DNA of 64,000 nt from Methylobacterium sp. (GCF_019745455.1 NZ_JAIETD010000133.1:1-64000); one strand, 5' to 3'. Shown: positions 26,666 to 36,213, counted from the first letter of the stretch. The notes: generated from the sequence alone by a model not told the origin. Program-made: numbers and translations.

Positions 26666-27912
26666 GCATCCATGACGCCGTGAATCGCCGCGAGGTCCTG
26701 GCCGGGCTCGGTCTCGCCGCGACGCCCCTGCCGGTCCTCGCAGCGGGCCGGATGCCCCGGCTGAAGCGCGGCATCAATCTCTGGCCGTGGTTTTCCCTGA
26801 CCAAGGAATATCCGGGGCCACGTACCGATTACGCCTGGCCGCCCTTTCAGGATCAGCGCCCGGTCCCGCGTCCCGGCGATCTGCGCCGCCTCGCCGCGGC
26901 GGGCTTCGATTTCGTGCGCATCCCCGTCGATCCCGGGCCGTACCTCGCCTTCTCGGGAGCGCAGCGCTCAGCCCTCATGAGTATGCTGACGGAGGCAGTC
27001 GCCCGCTGCCTCGATGCCGGCGTCTCGGTCATCGTGAACCTCCAGATCAACGAGGCGACCCATTACTGGAATTCGCAGCGCCTGATCGCGAGCCGGCAAG
27101 CTCAATATTTTGCCGGCTATGAGGGGCTCGTCGCCGATGTCGCGTCCGTCCTCGCACGACTCGCCTCGGATCGTGTCGCCCTGGAACCAGTGAACGAGCC
27201 GCCGCAGGCCTGCGGGTCCGACCAATGGCCGGTGGTGCAGATGGCTCTGCTCAACGCGGCACGCCTCGCGGCCTCCGACCTGCCCCTCGTCGCGACCGGC
27301 GCCTGCGGCAGCATGATCCCGGGCCTCGAAGGGCTCGACCCGGCCCCGATCAAGGCGCTAGCGCCGGTCTTCTTCACCTTCCACTACTACGAGCCGTACC
27401 TGTTCAGCCATCAGGGCGCGCCCTGGATGCGCGAACCGGTCTACCGGGCGCTCAACAACGTTCCTTGGCCGGCCTCCGCCGGATCACTGGAGGCGACGCT
27501 CGAGTCCGTGCGCCGCCGCATGGCCGCAGACACCGTGCTATCGGCCGAGGCCAAGGCCAGCGCCTATGACGAGACCGAGCGTGTGCTGATCCAGTATTTC
27601 GACGCCAAGCCCGACCGGCCGTTCGTCGACCAGGCGATGGGCCGCGTCGCTGACTATGCGAGCCGCCACGGGATCGCCCGCGAGCACATCATCCTCGGCG
27701 AGTTCGGCGCCTTGCGCTCGGATGCCCGCTACGTCGCCGCCCCGAACCCGGACCGCGCCCGCTACATCCGCGACGTGCGCATGAGCGCCGAAGCCGCCGG
27801 GTTCCCTTGGGCATTCTGGAACCTGTTCGACGGCATGGGCCTCATCGACGACACGACTCGGGCCTTCGACCGGGCCATCGCCGAGGCTCTGGGGTTGAGA
27901 GTGCCGGATTGA
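26662..27912 (+). CDS. Exported GH5 family glycosidase (cellulase-like)
   Basis: The 416-residue protein has a signal with an RR motif (NRREVLAGLGLAATPLPVLAAG), possibly Tat, followed by a glycoside hydrolase family 5 barrel. The acid/base glutamate is in LEPVNEPPQ and the nucleophile in IILGEFGAL. FTFHYYEPYLFSHQGAPW and the final PWAFWNLFDGMGLID also match the family. It probably trims or cleaves a beta-linked polysaccharide in the periplasm, possibly the product of this locus. The GTG start at 26662 overlaps the stop of the glycosyltransferase gene. Confidence 0.88.
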   Translation: MSIHDAVNRREVLAGLGLAATPLPVLAAGRMPRLKRGINLWPWFSLTKEYPGPRTDYAWPPFQDQRPVPRPGDLRRLAAAGFDFVRIPVDPGPYLAFSGAQRSALMSMLTEAVARCLDAGVSVIVNLQINEATHYWNSQRLIASRQAQYFAGYEGLVADVASVLARLASDRVALEPVNEPPQACGSDQWPVVQMALLNAARLAASDLPLVATGACGSMIPGLEGLDPAPIKALAPVFFTFHYYEPYLFSHQGAPWMREPVYRALNNVPWPASAGSLEATLESVRRRMAADTVLSAEAKASAYDETERVLIQYFDAKPDRPFVDQAMGRVADYASRHGIAREHIILGEFGALRSDARYVAAPNPDRARYIRDVRMSAEAAGFPWAFWNLFDGMGLIDDTTRAFDRAIAEALGLRVPD

Positions 27913-28385
27913 GGCATCATGGCCACGGACGGGATACACCTCGTCCATCGCCGAAGAACTGGGCCGGGCTTTTCCTCACCACGATCCTGCTCAGTGGTGT
28001 CGCCGTCGTCTCGATCGTGACCTTCAGGCCTCTGGGTCTCGACTGGCGGTTGGAGAAGGCCTCCGCAATCGGAATCGTTTGCGGAGTTTTCGCGTGTTTG
28101 ACGGCCCTATGGGCTCGGGGTCGGCGAACGGCCGGATTGGTCTTTGCATTGGCGCTGACGGCAACAGCTCTAGCCAGCCCTGCACTCGGTTTCCCGCTGG
28201 TTCTTGGCCTCGCGAGCGGGCTCGGTGCGCTGTTTGCGATCGCCGGATCCTGGGGCGAGCCGGGAATGGAAGTGGTCGGGTTGCAGCTCGGCGGATTGAT
28301 GGCGATCGCCGCAGTGATGACATTGTGCTTCGTCAGTCAGGCACGGGCCATTCTGCAAGCCAGCAACGCTTGGCGGCGTTCGTAG
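27909..28385 (+). CDS. Small multi-pass membrane protein
   Basis: I do not recognise this 158-residue protein. It has about four transmembrane helices (GLFLTTILLSGVAVVSIV, SAIGIVCGVFACLTALW, TAGLVFALALTATALA, GLMAIAAVMTLCFV). No ATG is available before the first helix. A TTG at 27909 overlaps the GH5 stop as TTGA and is the most economical start. Its position directly after GH5 suggests membership in the exopolysaccharide unit. Confidence 0.55.
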   Translation: MRHHGHGRDTPRPSPKNWAGLFLTTILLSGVAVVSIVTFRPLGLDWRLEKASAIGIVCGVFACLTALWARGRRTAGLVFALALTATALASPALGFPLVLGLASGLGALFAIAGSWGEPGMEVVGLQLGGLMAIAAVMTLCFVSQARAILQASNAWRRS

Positions 28386-28642
28386 CCGTAAAGGCAAGAA
28401 CGACCGACTTGGACACGCCGATGAATCCGCCATGGGCCCGTGACCCGAAGAGTGAACGGGTTCGAGGGCAGCCTAAGTCAGTTGCCAGGCGTGAGCTCTT
28501 GGCCGATCTGGCTCGGAGCACGCGCCGGACTCGCTCAATCGCGAAAACGCGCCGCCAAAGCTCGGGCTTTCTCCTCCGGCATGTCGGCGAGGGCGACGCG
28601 CGCCGTGTAGGCGCCGAAGATCCCTTGTTGGCCCGTGATGCT

Positions 28643-29065
28643 TCAATCCTCGACCTGGGCCATGGGCACGCTCAACCGGTCGCCCATCTTGTATCCGCGA
28701 CCGTTGACCGGTGTGTTGGTCAGGCGGCCCTCGAACGTCCCATTGCGGTGGGAATCGACCTGGAGCCAGATGTGCTCGGTGGCGCCGTTCTGGGCGAGGG
28801 GGAACTTGACCGCATAGCTACCGGGTTCGCGCCGCGCCAGCCGCTCGACGAATCGGGGCAGGGTCTCGCGGGCCTTGTCCTTGGCGGCGTTCATCCGCGC
28901 ATCGCCGGTGTGGTAGGCGACGACGTTGTCCTTGATCGGCCGCGGCGCCGTCTCGGATCTGCCGGCGGCAGCCTCGGGGATCGCGGCCGGCTTGTCTGCG
29001 GGTTTGAAGGGATTGAAGACGGCGAATCCGGCCGCCGCGGCGAGAATGACGAGGAAGGCACGCAT
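28643..29065 (-). CDS. DUF2314 domain protein
   Basis: The 140-residue protein has an N-terminal membrane anchor or signal (MRAFLVILAAAAGFAVF). The DUF2314 (YegJ-like) domain follows, with ARMNAAKDKARETLPRFVERLAR, YAVKFPLAQNGATEHIWLQVDSHRNGTFEGRLTNTPV and YKMGDRLSVPM. The function of the family is unknown. ATG at 29065 was chosen because it begins the hydrophobic segment. It lies downstream of the VpsF-like gene in the same orientation. Confidence 0.78.
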   Translation of the reverse strand: MRAFLVILAAAAGFAVFNPFKPADKPAAIPEAAAGRSETAPRPIKDNVVAYHTGDARMNAAKDKARETLPRFVERLARREPGSYAVKFPLAQNGATEHIWLQVDSHRNGTFEGRLTNTPVNGRGYKMGDRLSVPMAQVED

Positions 29066-29148
29066 GGGCGACACTCGCGTGAGACGATGCTCCATCCTCT
29101 CCGCCTTGCTTGAGGATCGCCTTAATCGACTCGGCTCAACTTTCACCT

Positions 29149-30534
29149 TTACCGCGTCGGGCTCGCGTCTCGATCCAACGGCCTTGGCGGACCGCCAACG
29201 CCCCGTGCGCGCCGCGGCGGCTCATTGGGCAACGGCCGGAACATCACCAGCATCAGCACGGCGAACTTCATCACCAGCGTCGTCTTGCCGGCGATACTCT
29301 CGGAGGTGTTGAGGAGCAACGCGAAGACCAGCACCGGCAAGGTCGTTCCGGATCGGCAGCGGCGCACCACCTCGATCATGAACAGCACCACCGCGACGGT
29401 GAGCAGAGCGGTCATGAAGACGCCCTGGTACAGCACCATGCGGATGATCGGGTTCTCGATGCCCCATTCGAGGCCGCTGATCCGGCGCAAGCTGTCGACG
29501 AGTGCGGTGTCGGGACCGAACATCAGGTCGCGCAGCGGGATGCGATTGAACAGATCGAACATCTCGACGCGGGCATTGGCGCTGCCGCCATCCGAGACGA
29601 AGCGCTGCAGGAGCTTGTCGAAGAAGCCGCCCACCGCAAGGCCGACGACCGCGATCGGCGCGATGGTGAGGACGACGAGAGTCATCGCGGCGCCGAGCAG
29701 CGGCACCCGGCCTGATCGCAGGACCCGAAGCCCCCTGATCAGCGCATAGGCGCCGCCGAACACCACAACGGCGACCATGGCCGAGCGGCCGCCGAATGTG
29801 ACGAGGGCCACGAGCTGCAGCCCCATCATCGGCAGTCTAAAGGCCGCCGGCAGTGCCGAGCCGCCGCCCGATTGCAGGGCGAGGAGATAAAAGGCCGTCA
29901 CCGTGGCGTTGACGAGGGGATGGCCCTGGAGAGCCGCCGAGCGGGTATCGGTGGGGAAGAACTCGCCCTCGAAGCGGTAGGGGAAGATCAGGGTTCCGCT
30001 GAGGAACTCGAACAGGCCGAGGAGCGCGTTGGCGAGCATCACGGCGTGGAGCGCCAGCTCCATCCGGCCCAGGGCCTTGGTGTCGAGGTTGGCCATCACC
30101 GGCACGAGGAGGGCGGGCCCGACGAAAGTGTCGATCGCGCCCGCGAGCCCGCTCGCGCCGCGCAGGGCGATGTGCGCCGCCATCGACAGGGCGACGAAGA
30201 GGAGGAGCATGCTCGCCGGGCAGGCCTGGAACGCGCGCACGACGAACCCGACCGGATCGCCGTTCTTGAGCGCCGACCAGCAAAACAGCAGCACCACCAG
30301 ATAGGTGGCCGGATGGATCTTGGCCGCCGCACTCCCCGAGATGCCATCGTAGTTCAGCCCGAGATGCCAGAGGATGCCACCGGAGATGCCGAACAGCACC
30401 ACCGTGAGGAGCACCAGCGCGGCCACCGGCGCCGACCGCCGCGGCGTCTCCAACCCGGAGGCAAGGGCGGCGAACCGCGGAGCCGGGATCTGCCGCCGAT
30501 CGAGGTGCGGAAGGGCGCCGCTGCGCATCCTCAC
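29149..30534 (-). CDS. VpsF-like polysaccharide polymerase/ligase membrane protein
   Basis: The 461-residue protein has ten or more transmembrane helices and a large loop near residues 180-210 (FEFLSGTLIFPYRFEGEFFPTDTRSAALQGHPLVNA). It resembles O-antigen ligase/Wzy-like and VpsF family proteins of exopolysaccharide clusters. The long final loop ENPIIRMVLYQGVF and a basic C-terminal tail are visible. The GTG start overlaps the stop of the Wzc-like gene as GTGA; an ATG lies two codons later. It probably polymerises the exported repeat units in the periplasm. Confidence 0.8.
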   Translation of the reverse strand: MRMRSGALPHLDRRQIPAPRFAALASGLETPRRSAPVAALVLLTVVLFGISGGILWHLGLNYDGISGSAAAKIHPATYLVVLLFCWSALKNGDPVGFVVRAFQACPASMLLLFVALSMAAHIALRGASGLAGAIDTFVGPALLVPVMANLDTKALGRMELALHAVMLANALLGLFEFLSGTLIFPYRFEGEFFPTDTRSAALQGHPLVNATVTAFYLLALQSGGGSALPAAFRLPMMGLQLVALVTFGGRSAMVAVVVFGGAYALIRGLRVLRSGRVPLLGAAMTLVVLTIAPIAVVGLAVGGFFDKLLQRFVSDGGSANARVEMFDLFNRIPLRDLMFGPDTALVDSLRRISGLEWGIENPIIRMVLYQGVFMTALLTVAVVLFMIEVVRRCRSGTTLPVLVFALLLNTSESIAGKTTLVMKFAVLMLVMFRPLPNEPPRRARGVGGPPRPLDRDASPTR

Positions 30535-32690
30535 GCCGCCCGTGAGACGAGGACGCCGGCCGAGACCGGGCAGCCGGCGAGGATCGCCGCCTCGGTGGCA
30601 TCGAGGAGATCGCGCTGGGTGGTCACGCCGGCATCGGCGACGAGGAGCACCGCGTCGGAAAGCTTCATCAGAGGCGTCGCCTCGATGTTCTCGACGAGCG
30701 CACCGCCCTCGATCACGACGAGATCGAACCGGCGGCCGACCTCGTCGAGGAAGCGGTCGCGGGCGTCGAGGCTGGCGACCTCGTCGCGCTTCTGGCGCCC
30801 GAGGCCGAGGGTGCGGATGCCGGTGGAGGGCTGCGCCCGGATCACCGTGTTGAGGGTGCGCTCGCCGCGCAGCACGTCGAGGAAGCCGGGGGAAGCGGCC
30901 TCCTCGCGCATGTCCGTCTCGATGTACAGCACCCTCAAGCCGCGCGCTTCCGCGACGGCGGCGAGGAGCTGTGCAGTTCGGCGCCGTCCGATCTCGTCGC
31001 CCTTGCCTGAGGTGACGAAGACGCTGTTCAGGCGGGTACCGACGTGGCTGCGCAAGACGAGGAGGCGACCGAGCAGAAGGCTTGCCGCATGGGTATCTGG
31101 CCCTGACCCTGCCGGCCCGACCCTAGCGGCCTTCGCCTTGCCGACATTCGCGGTCTTGCCCTTGGCAACGCGGATCGGGATCTCGCCGATGACCGGCGCG
31201 GCGGCGAGGTTCTGCATTTGGTTGCGCGAGAGCACCGTCGGGTTGAGGTACTCGCGCACCACCGCGAGGCCGGTTCCGAGGCCGAGGCCGGCGGCCAGGC
31301 CCCCGAGGGCGAAGACGCCAGGAAGGGGCCAGCTCTTCTCCTGGGGCGGGTTGGCGCGGGTGATGATGCGGGCATTGGTCGAATCGATGCCGGCCTGGTC
31401 GCGGATCTCGCGGGCGCGGGTGAGGAAGGTCGTGTAGACGGTCCGGCTCGCCTCGACCTCGCGTTCGAGTTCGCGAAGGCGGATCGAGGCCTGGGACGTG
31501 GTGTTGGTCTCGCCCTGCATGCGCTTGAGACTGGCACCGAGCGACTTCTCGTTGGCCTGGGCCCGCTCGTAATCGGCCCGCGCCGAGCGTGCGAGCCGGC
31601 CGAGTTCGGCCGCGATGAGACCGCGCACCTCGGTCATCTGCGCCGCGATCGAGACGATCGAGGGGTGGCGGCTGCCGAGCTGGCTCGACAGGTCGGCCTG
31701 GCGCTCGGACAACTCGGCGAATTGCTGACGCAGCCGGCCGATCACCGCAGATTGCAGGGCCTCGGCCGTCGATTCGCTGCCTGTCGCGCCCCTCCGGATC
31801 TGCTCTATCTGGTCGAGCCGAGCCTTGAGCTCGGCGGTCTTGCTCTGCGCATTGGCGAGCTGGAGAGTGATCTCGCTGAGCTGCTGCTCGGAGACGAGGC
31901 GTCCGTTCGAGCGCACGAGGTCGTTCGTCGATCGATACGCCTCGGCCCTGTCCTCGGCCTGCCGGACCCTCTCGCGCTGTTCGTCGAGCCGGCTCATCAA
32001 TTCGTCGGACGCCCTCCGGGCGGCCTGGACGCGGGCATCGGCGAGGTCCGCCAGATAGGCGTTGGCGATGGCGTTGGAGAGCCTGGCGGCCTTCTCGGGG
32101 GATTTGGCCGTGATGATGATGTCGATGACGAAGACCTTGTCGGCGCGCTTGATGGCAAGGCGCTTCTTGAGCGCCCGCAGGGTGCGCTCGTCGAGATCGG
32201 CCTTGGTCGCGGTCGGGGGCGCCTTGCCGACGAGCCTGCCGAGAGCGTCGGTGACGGCGGAAAAATCGCCGCGGCCGGCGAATTCCGGATCCTCGGTGAG
32301 CTTGGTCGCCGCGATGGCGCGGCCGAGCACGCTCGCCGACTCGATCAGCCTGACCTGGCTCTCGACCTGGGTGATGCCGCCATCCGGCGCCACCGCCACC
32401 GGGTTGATGTCGTTCGTCATCACCTGGCGGTCGCGCGGGTCGATCAGGATCTGCGAGGTCGCGGTGTAGAGCGACGAGGTCGTCAGCCCGTAGGCGAGGG
32501 CGGCGGCAACGAAGAGGAGCGGCGTCCAGACGATCCAGCCGCGCCGCCGCCACAGGATGCGCCAGAGGTCGCCGATCTCGGCCGTCCGGTCGAGTTCGGG
32601 ACCGGCGAAGTTCAGCGGTCCGGCATGCATCGACCCAGCCAGTGCCAAGGCCTGGCTGCGTCCACCCATCCTGTCGTCGAATTGCGTCAT
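30531..32690 (-). CDS. Wzc-like polysaccharide co-polymerase with degenerate kinase domain
   Basis: The 719-residue protein has a Wzz domain (GDLWRILWRRRGWIVWTPLLF, first transmembrane helix, then LYTATSQILIDPRDRQVM), long coiled-coil segments (about residues 200-420), a Pro-rich second membrane region (PPQEKSWPLPGVFALGGLAAG) and a C-terminal P-loop-like domain. In that domain the Walker A position reads TSGKGDEIGRRR (residues 560-571) without GK[ST]. The A-prime motif reads IETDMR and Walker B reads VVIEGG, with Glu in place of Asp, and there is no C-terminal tyrosine cluster. It probably sets chain length without kinase activity. It is coupled to the VpsF-like gene. Confidence 0.85.
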   Translation of the reverse strand: MTQFDDRMGGRSQALALAGSMHAGPLNFAGPELDRTAEIGDLWRILWRRRGWIVWTPLLFVAAALAYGLTTSSLYTATSQILIDPRDRQVMTNDINPVAVAPDGGITQVESQVRLIESASVLGRAIAATKLTEDPEFAGRGDFSAVTDALGRLVGKAPPTATKADLDERTLRALKKRLAIKRADKVFVIDIIITAKSPEKAARLSNAIANAYLADLADARVQAARRASDELMSRLDEQRERVRQAEDRAEAYRSTNDLVRSNGRLVSEQQLSEITLQLANAQSKTAELKARLDQIEQIRRGATGSESTAEALQSAVIGRLRQQFAELSERQADLSSQLGSRHPSIVSIAAQMTEVRGLIAAELGRLARSARADYERAQANEKSLGASLKRMQGETNTTSQASIRLRELEREVEASRTVYTTFLTRAREIRDQAGIDSTNARIITRANPPQEKSWPLPGVFALGGLAAGLGLGTGLAVVREYLNPTVLSRNQMQNLAAAPVIGEIPIRVAKGKTANVGKAKAARVGPAGSGPDTHAASLLLGRLLVLRSHVGTRLNSVFVTSGKGDEIGRRRTAQLLAAVAEARGLRVLYIETDMREEAASPGFLDVLRGERTLNTVIRAQPSTGIRTLGLGRQKRDEVASLDARDRFLDEVGRRFDLVVIEGGALVENIEATPLMKLSDAVLLVADAGVTTQRDLLDATEAAILAGCPVSAGVLVSRAA

Positions 32691-33009
32691 GGCCTACCGG
32701 TCGCCTGTGACGCGGGCAGGCGGGCGGCTGCCCCGAAGGACGAGCCATGTCCCGGCGACCGCGCGTCGCCACGAACCTCACGCTACGGGTGCATTTACCA
32801 AGCCGAGGTTTCCGGATTGGCCGCATCTGCGAACATGGTGAACGAATCCTGACGATCGCCTCGTCCCACGCCGCCGCTCGGCCGAACCTTTGTGCTGCAC
32901 CGCGACAAACTTGTGCGCGGACTGCCATCCGCCTGTCCCATGATGCATTGACCGCAACGCCAAGAATGGGACATTCCAGGGAGCGAAGACGCCCGGAAAG
33001 AACCGCCGA
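32691..33009. other. Intergenic between exopolysaccharide and liv units
   Basis: This 319-bp divergent region must contain promoters for the Wzc-like gene and livH. No clear operator was recognised. The open frames here are extensions of shadow frames. Confidence 0.5.
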
Positions 33010-33927
33010 ATGGAATTTTTCGCCCAGCAGTTCATCAACGGCCTGACGCTGGGCTCGATCTACGGCCTCATCGCCATCGGCTACACGATGGTGTTCGGAA
33101 TCATCGGCATGGTGAACTTCGCCCATGGCGACGTCTTCATGCTCTCGGCCTTCATCGCCCTCATCGTATTCCTGGCGCTCACCACCTGGATCGGTCTGAC
33201 TTCCGTGCCGCTGGTCTTCGTCATCGTGCTGGTCTGCGCCATGGCCCTCACCTCGCTCTGGGGTTGGGCGGTCGAGCGAGCCGCATACAGGCCCTTGCGC
33301 GGCTCGTTCCGCCTCGCGCCGCTGATCTCGGCCATCGGCGTCTCGATCTTCCTGTCGAACTTCGTCCAGGTGGTTCAGGGCGCCCGCAACAAGCCGGTGC
33401 CACCCCTCGTGCGCGACGTCTTCGTGCTCTACAGCCACGAGAACTACGTGGTCACCCTGTCCTACAAGCAGGCGCTGATCATGATCACCACGGCGGTGCT
33501 GCTCGCCGGGTTCTGGTACCTCGTCCAGAAGACGCCGTTCGGCCGGGCGCAGCGCGCCTGCGAGCAGGACCGGCGCATGGCGGCGCTTCTCGGCATCAAC
33601 GTCGACCGCACGATCTCGCTGACCTTCGTCCTCGGCGCCGCACTCGCGGCCGTCGCCGGCACGCTCTACCTCCTCTATTACGGGGTGGTCTCGTTCTCCG
33701 ACGGCTTCGTGCCCGGCGTGAAGGCCTTCACGGCCGCCGTCCTCGGCGGCATCGGCTCGCTGCCCGGCGCGGTCATCGGCGGCCTCATCATCGGGCTCAT
33801 CGAGACGTTCTGGTCGGCCTACTTCTCGATCGAGTACAAGGACGTCGCCGCCTTCCTGATCCTGATCATCGTGCTGATCTTCAAGCCCTCGGGGATTCTC
33901 GGGCGGCCGGAAGTGGAGAAGGTCTGA
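33010..33927 (+). CDS. livH: Branched-chain amino acid ABC permease LivH
   Basis: The 305-residue inner-membrane permease of the HAAT importer family has about eight helices. It begins FFAQQFINGLTLGSIYGLIAIGYTMVFGIIGMVNFAHGDVFM, the LivH hallmark, and contains CEQDRRMAALLGINVDRTI, the coupling loop contacting the ATPases. It starts a compact operon with livM, livG, livF, a DUF6867-type gene and livJ. The transported ligand is probably branched-chain or related amino acids, or amides/urea in some relatives. Confidence 0.95.
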   Translation: MEFFAQQFINGLTLGSIYGLIAIGYTMVFGIIGMVNFAHGDVFMLSAFIALIVFLALTTWIGLTSVPLVFVIVLVCAMALTSLWGWAVERAAYRPLRGSFRLAPLISAIGVSIFLSNFVQVVQGARNKPVPPLVRDVFVLYSHENYVVTLSYKQALIMITTAVLLAGFWYLVQKTPFGRAQRACEQDRRMAALLGINVDRTISLTFVLGAALAAVAGTLYLLYYGVVSFSDGFVPGVKAFTAAVLGGIGSLPGAVIGGLIIGLIETFWSAYFSIEYKDVAAFLILIIVLIFKPSGILGRPEVEKV

Positions 33928-33928
33928 C

Positions 33929-35305
33929 GTGGCGCAGGGCTCGACTCTCCCGGCCGCCGCGGCGAGCGGAACCCGCCGCGAGGCCTCGGCGCTCCCCGAG
34001 ATCGTCAAGGATGCGGCTCTCTTCGCGCTGGTCACCTTCGGCCTCAGCATCCCGATCGTCGCGATCCGCACCGATCTCGGCCAGGGCACCGGCCTCTACC
34101 TCACCACCCGGTGGGGCCTCGTCGCCGCGCTCTGCGGCGCGGTCTTCGTCCTCCGTCTGATCCAGCGCCTCGTGATGCTGCGGGTCGGCCAGAGCCGGCT
34201 GGCGGCGCAGGAGAAGCAGGCCGCGAGCGGTCTCGCCGCACCCGTCGGGCGGCTCGCCGCCAGCCTCGGCCCGCTCACCCTCGGCCTCGCCCTTGGACTG
34301 CCCTTCATCGCCGTCATCGGCGGCGGGGGGCTGAGCGAGGGGCGCTACTGGATCGACCTCGGCATCCTGATCCTGACCTACGTCATGCTCGGCTGGGGCC
34401 TGAACATCGTGGTCGGCCTCGCCGGCCTCCTCGACCTCGGCTACGTCGCCTTCTACGCGGTCGGCGCCTACACCTACGCCCTGTGCTCGACGGTGTTCGG
34501 CCTGTCCTTCTGGGTCTGCCTGCCGGTGGCCGGCCTTTTCGCCGCGGCCTTCGGCGTGCTCCTCGGCTTCCCGGTCCTGCGACTGCGCGGCGACTACCTC
34601 GCCATCGTGACCCTGGCCTTCGGCGAGATCATCCGCCTCGTCCTGATCAACTGGGTCGATTTCTCGGGCGGCGCCGCCGGCATCTCCTCGATCCCGCGGG
34701 CGAGCTTCTTCGGCATCCCCTTCACGGCGGGGGAGGGCGGGTTCGCCTCGACCTTCGGGCTCGACTTCAACCCGATGCACCGGGTCGTCTTCCTCTACTA
34801 CCTGATCCTGGCGCTCGCGCTGATCACCAACCTCGTCACCCTGCGCATGCGCCGCCTGCCGCTGGGCCGCGCCTGGGAGGCCCTGCGCGAGGACGAGATC
34901 GCCTGCACCTCGCTCGGCATCGACACGACGATGACGAAGCTCACCGCCTTCGCGCTCGGGGCGATGTTCGCAGGGTTCGCCGGCTCGTTCTTCGCCGTGC
35001 GCCAGGGCTTCGTCTCGCCCGAGAGCTTCAACTTCCTCGAGAGCGCCATCATCCTCGCCATCGTGGTGCTGGGCGGCATGGGCAGCCAGATCGGCGTCGC
35101 CATCGCCGCCATCGTGATGGTCGGGGCGCCCGAATTGCTGCGCAACCTCGGCTTCCTCCGGGCGGTGTTCGGCGAGGGGTTCGATCCCAACGAGTACCGG
35201 CTGCTGCTCTTCGGCCTCGCCATGGTGGCCATGATGGTCTGGCGCCCGCGCGGGCTCATCTCGGATCGCGAGCCCTCGATCCGCTTAGGCAAGGCCGCCC
35301 GATGA
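33929..35305 (+). CDS. livM: Branched-chain amino acid ABC permease LivM
   Basis: The 458-residue permease has the LivM core (LGWGLNIVVGLAGLLDLGYVAFYAVGAYTYAL) and coupling loop (WEALREDEIACTSLGIDTTMTKL). It has an N-terminal extension of roughly 120 residues with extra membrane segments, as in the long alphaproteobacterial LivM form. The GTG start follows livH by one base. Its stop overlaps the livG start as ATGA. Confidence 0.95.
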   Translation: MAQGSTLPAAAASGTRREASALPEIVKDAALFALVTFGLSIPIVAIRTDLGQGTGLYLTTRWGLVAALCGAVFVLRLIQRLVMLRVGQSRLAAQEKQAASGLAAPVGRLAASLGPLTLGLALGLPFIAVIGGGGLSEGRYWIDLGILILTYVMLGWGLNIVVGLAGLLDLGYVAFYAVGAYTYALCSTVFGLSFWVCLPVAGLFAAAFGVLLGFPVLRLRGDYLAIVTLAFGEIIRLVLINWVDFSGGAAGISSIPRASFFGIPFTAGEGGFASTFGLDFNPMHRVVFLYYLILALALITNLVTLRMRRLPLGRAWEALREDEIACTSLGIDTTMTKLTAFALGAMFAGFAGSFFAVRQGFVSPESFNFLESAIILAIVVLGGMGSQIGVAIAAIVMVGAPELLRNLGFLRAVFGEGFDPNEYRLLLFGLAMVAMMVWRPRGLISDREPSIRLGKAAR

Positions 35306-36213
35306 AGGCCGCCGGTCGCCTCGCCGTCACCCATCGCGACCTGCCGCCGGCGGCGGACGGTCCGCCCGACGATCCGGTCCTGATCGTCGATCACCTCACC
35401 ATGCGCTTCGGCGGCCTGGTCGCGGTCAACGATCTCTCCTTCAAGGTCGGGCGCGGCGACATCACGGCGCTGATCGGCCCGAACGGGGCGGGCAAGACCA
35501 CGGTCTTCAACTGCATCACCGGCTTCTACAAGCCGACCGAGGGCATGATCCGGCTCTGCCCGGAGGGCGGCGGTGCCTATCTCCTCGAGCGCCTGCCCGG
35601 CCACGACGTCAACCGCCTCGCCCGGGTCGCCCGCACCTTCCAGAACATCCGGCTGTTCCCCCGGATGACGGTGCTGGAGAACCTGATGGTGGCCCAGCAC
35701 AAGCCGCTGATGCAGGCCTCCGGCTTCAGCCTCGCGGGCATTCTCGGGCTGCCCGGGTATCGCCGAGCCGAAGCCGAGGCGGTGGAGAAGGCCCGCGCCT
35801 GGCTCCAGCGGATCGACCTCATCGGCCGGGCGGACGATCCTGCGGGCGACCTGCCCTATGGCGACCAGCGCCGGCTCGAGATCGCCCGCGCCATGTGCAC
35901 CGACCCGGTGCTGCTCTGCCTCGACGAGCCGGCGGCCGGCCTCAACCCTCGCGAATCGGCCGACCTCAACACGCTGCTGCGCATGATCCGCGACGAGCAC
36001 GCCACCTCGGTGCTCCTCATTGAGCACGACATGTCGGTGGTGATGCAGATCTCCGACCGGATCGTGGTGCTCGATTACGGCCTCAAGATCGCCGACGGCA
36101 CGCCCGAGCAAATCCGCACCGATACCCGCGTCATCGCCGCCTATCTCGGCGTCGACGACGAGGAGGTCGAGGCGGTGGAGGCCGAAGTCGGGCTGGCGGG
36201 AGCGCAGGCATGA
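35302..36213 (+). CDS. livG: Branched-chain amino acid ABC ATPase LivG
   Basis: The 303-residue ATPase has Walker A GPNGAGKTT, the LivG-type variant signature PYGDQRRLEIARAM, Walker B LLCLDEPAAGLN and switch His in IEHDM. The N-terminus carries about 25 extra residues before the first beta strand and the C-terminus is acidic. It couples ATP hydrolysis to the LivHM permease and starts inside the livM stop codon. Confidence 0.95.
   Translation: MKAAGRLAVTHRDLPPAADGPPDDPVLIVDHLTMRFGGLVAVNDLSFKVGRGDITALIGPNGAGKTTVFNCITGFYKPTEGMIRLCPEGGGAYLLERLPGHDVNRLARVARTFQNIRLFPRMTVLENLMVAQHKPLMQASGFSLAGILGLPGYRRAEAEAVEKARAWLQRIDLIGRADDPAGDLPYGDQRRLEIARAMCTDPVLLCLDEPAAGLNPRESADLNTLLRMIRDEHATSVLLIEHDMSVVMQISDRIVVLDYGLKIADGTPEQIRTDTRVIAAYLGVDDEEVEAVEAEVGLAGAQA

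Noticed and set aside
31123..34089. Open frame of 988 codons on the minus strand crossing the Wzc-like gene and livH
   Set aside because: It runs antisense through livH and out of frame through the Wzc-like gene. Its Arg/Asp/Gly-rich composition is typical of shadow frames in GC-rich DNA.
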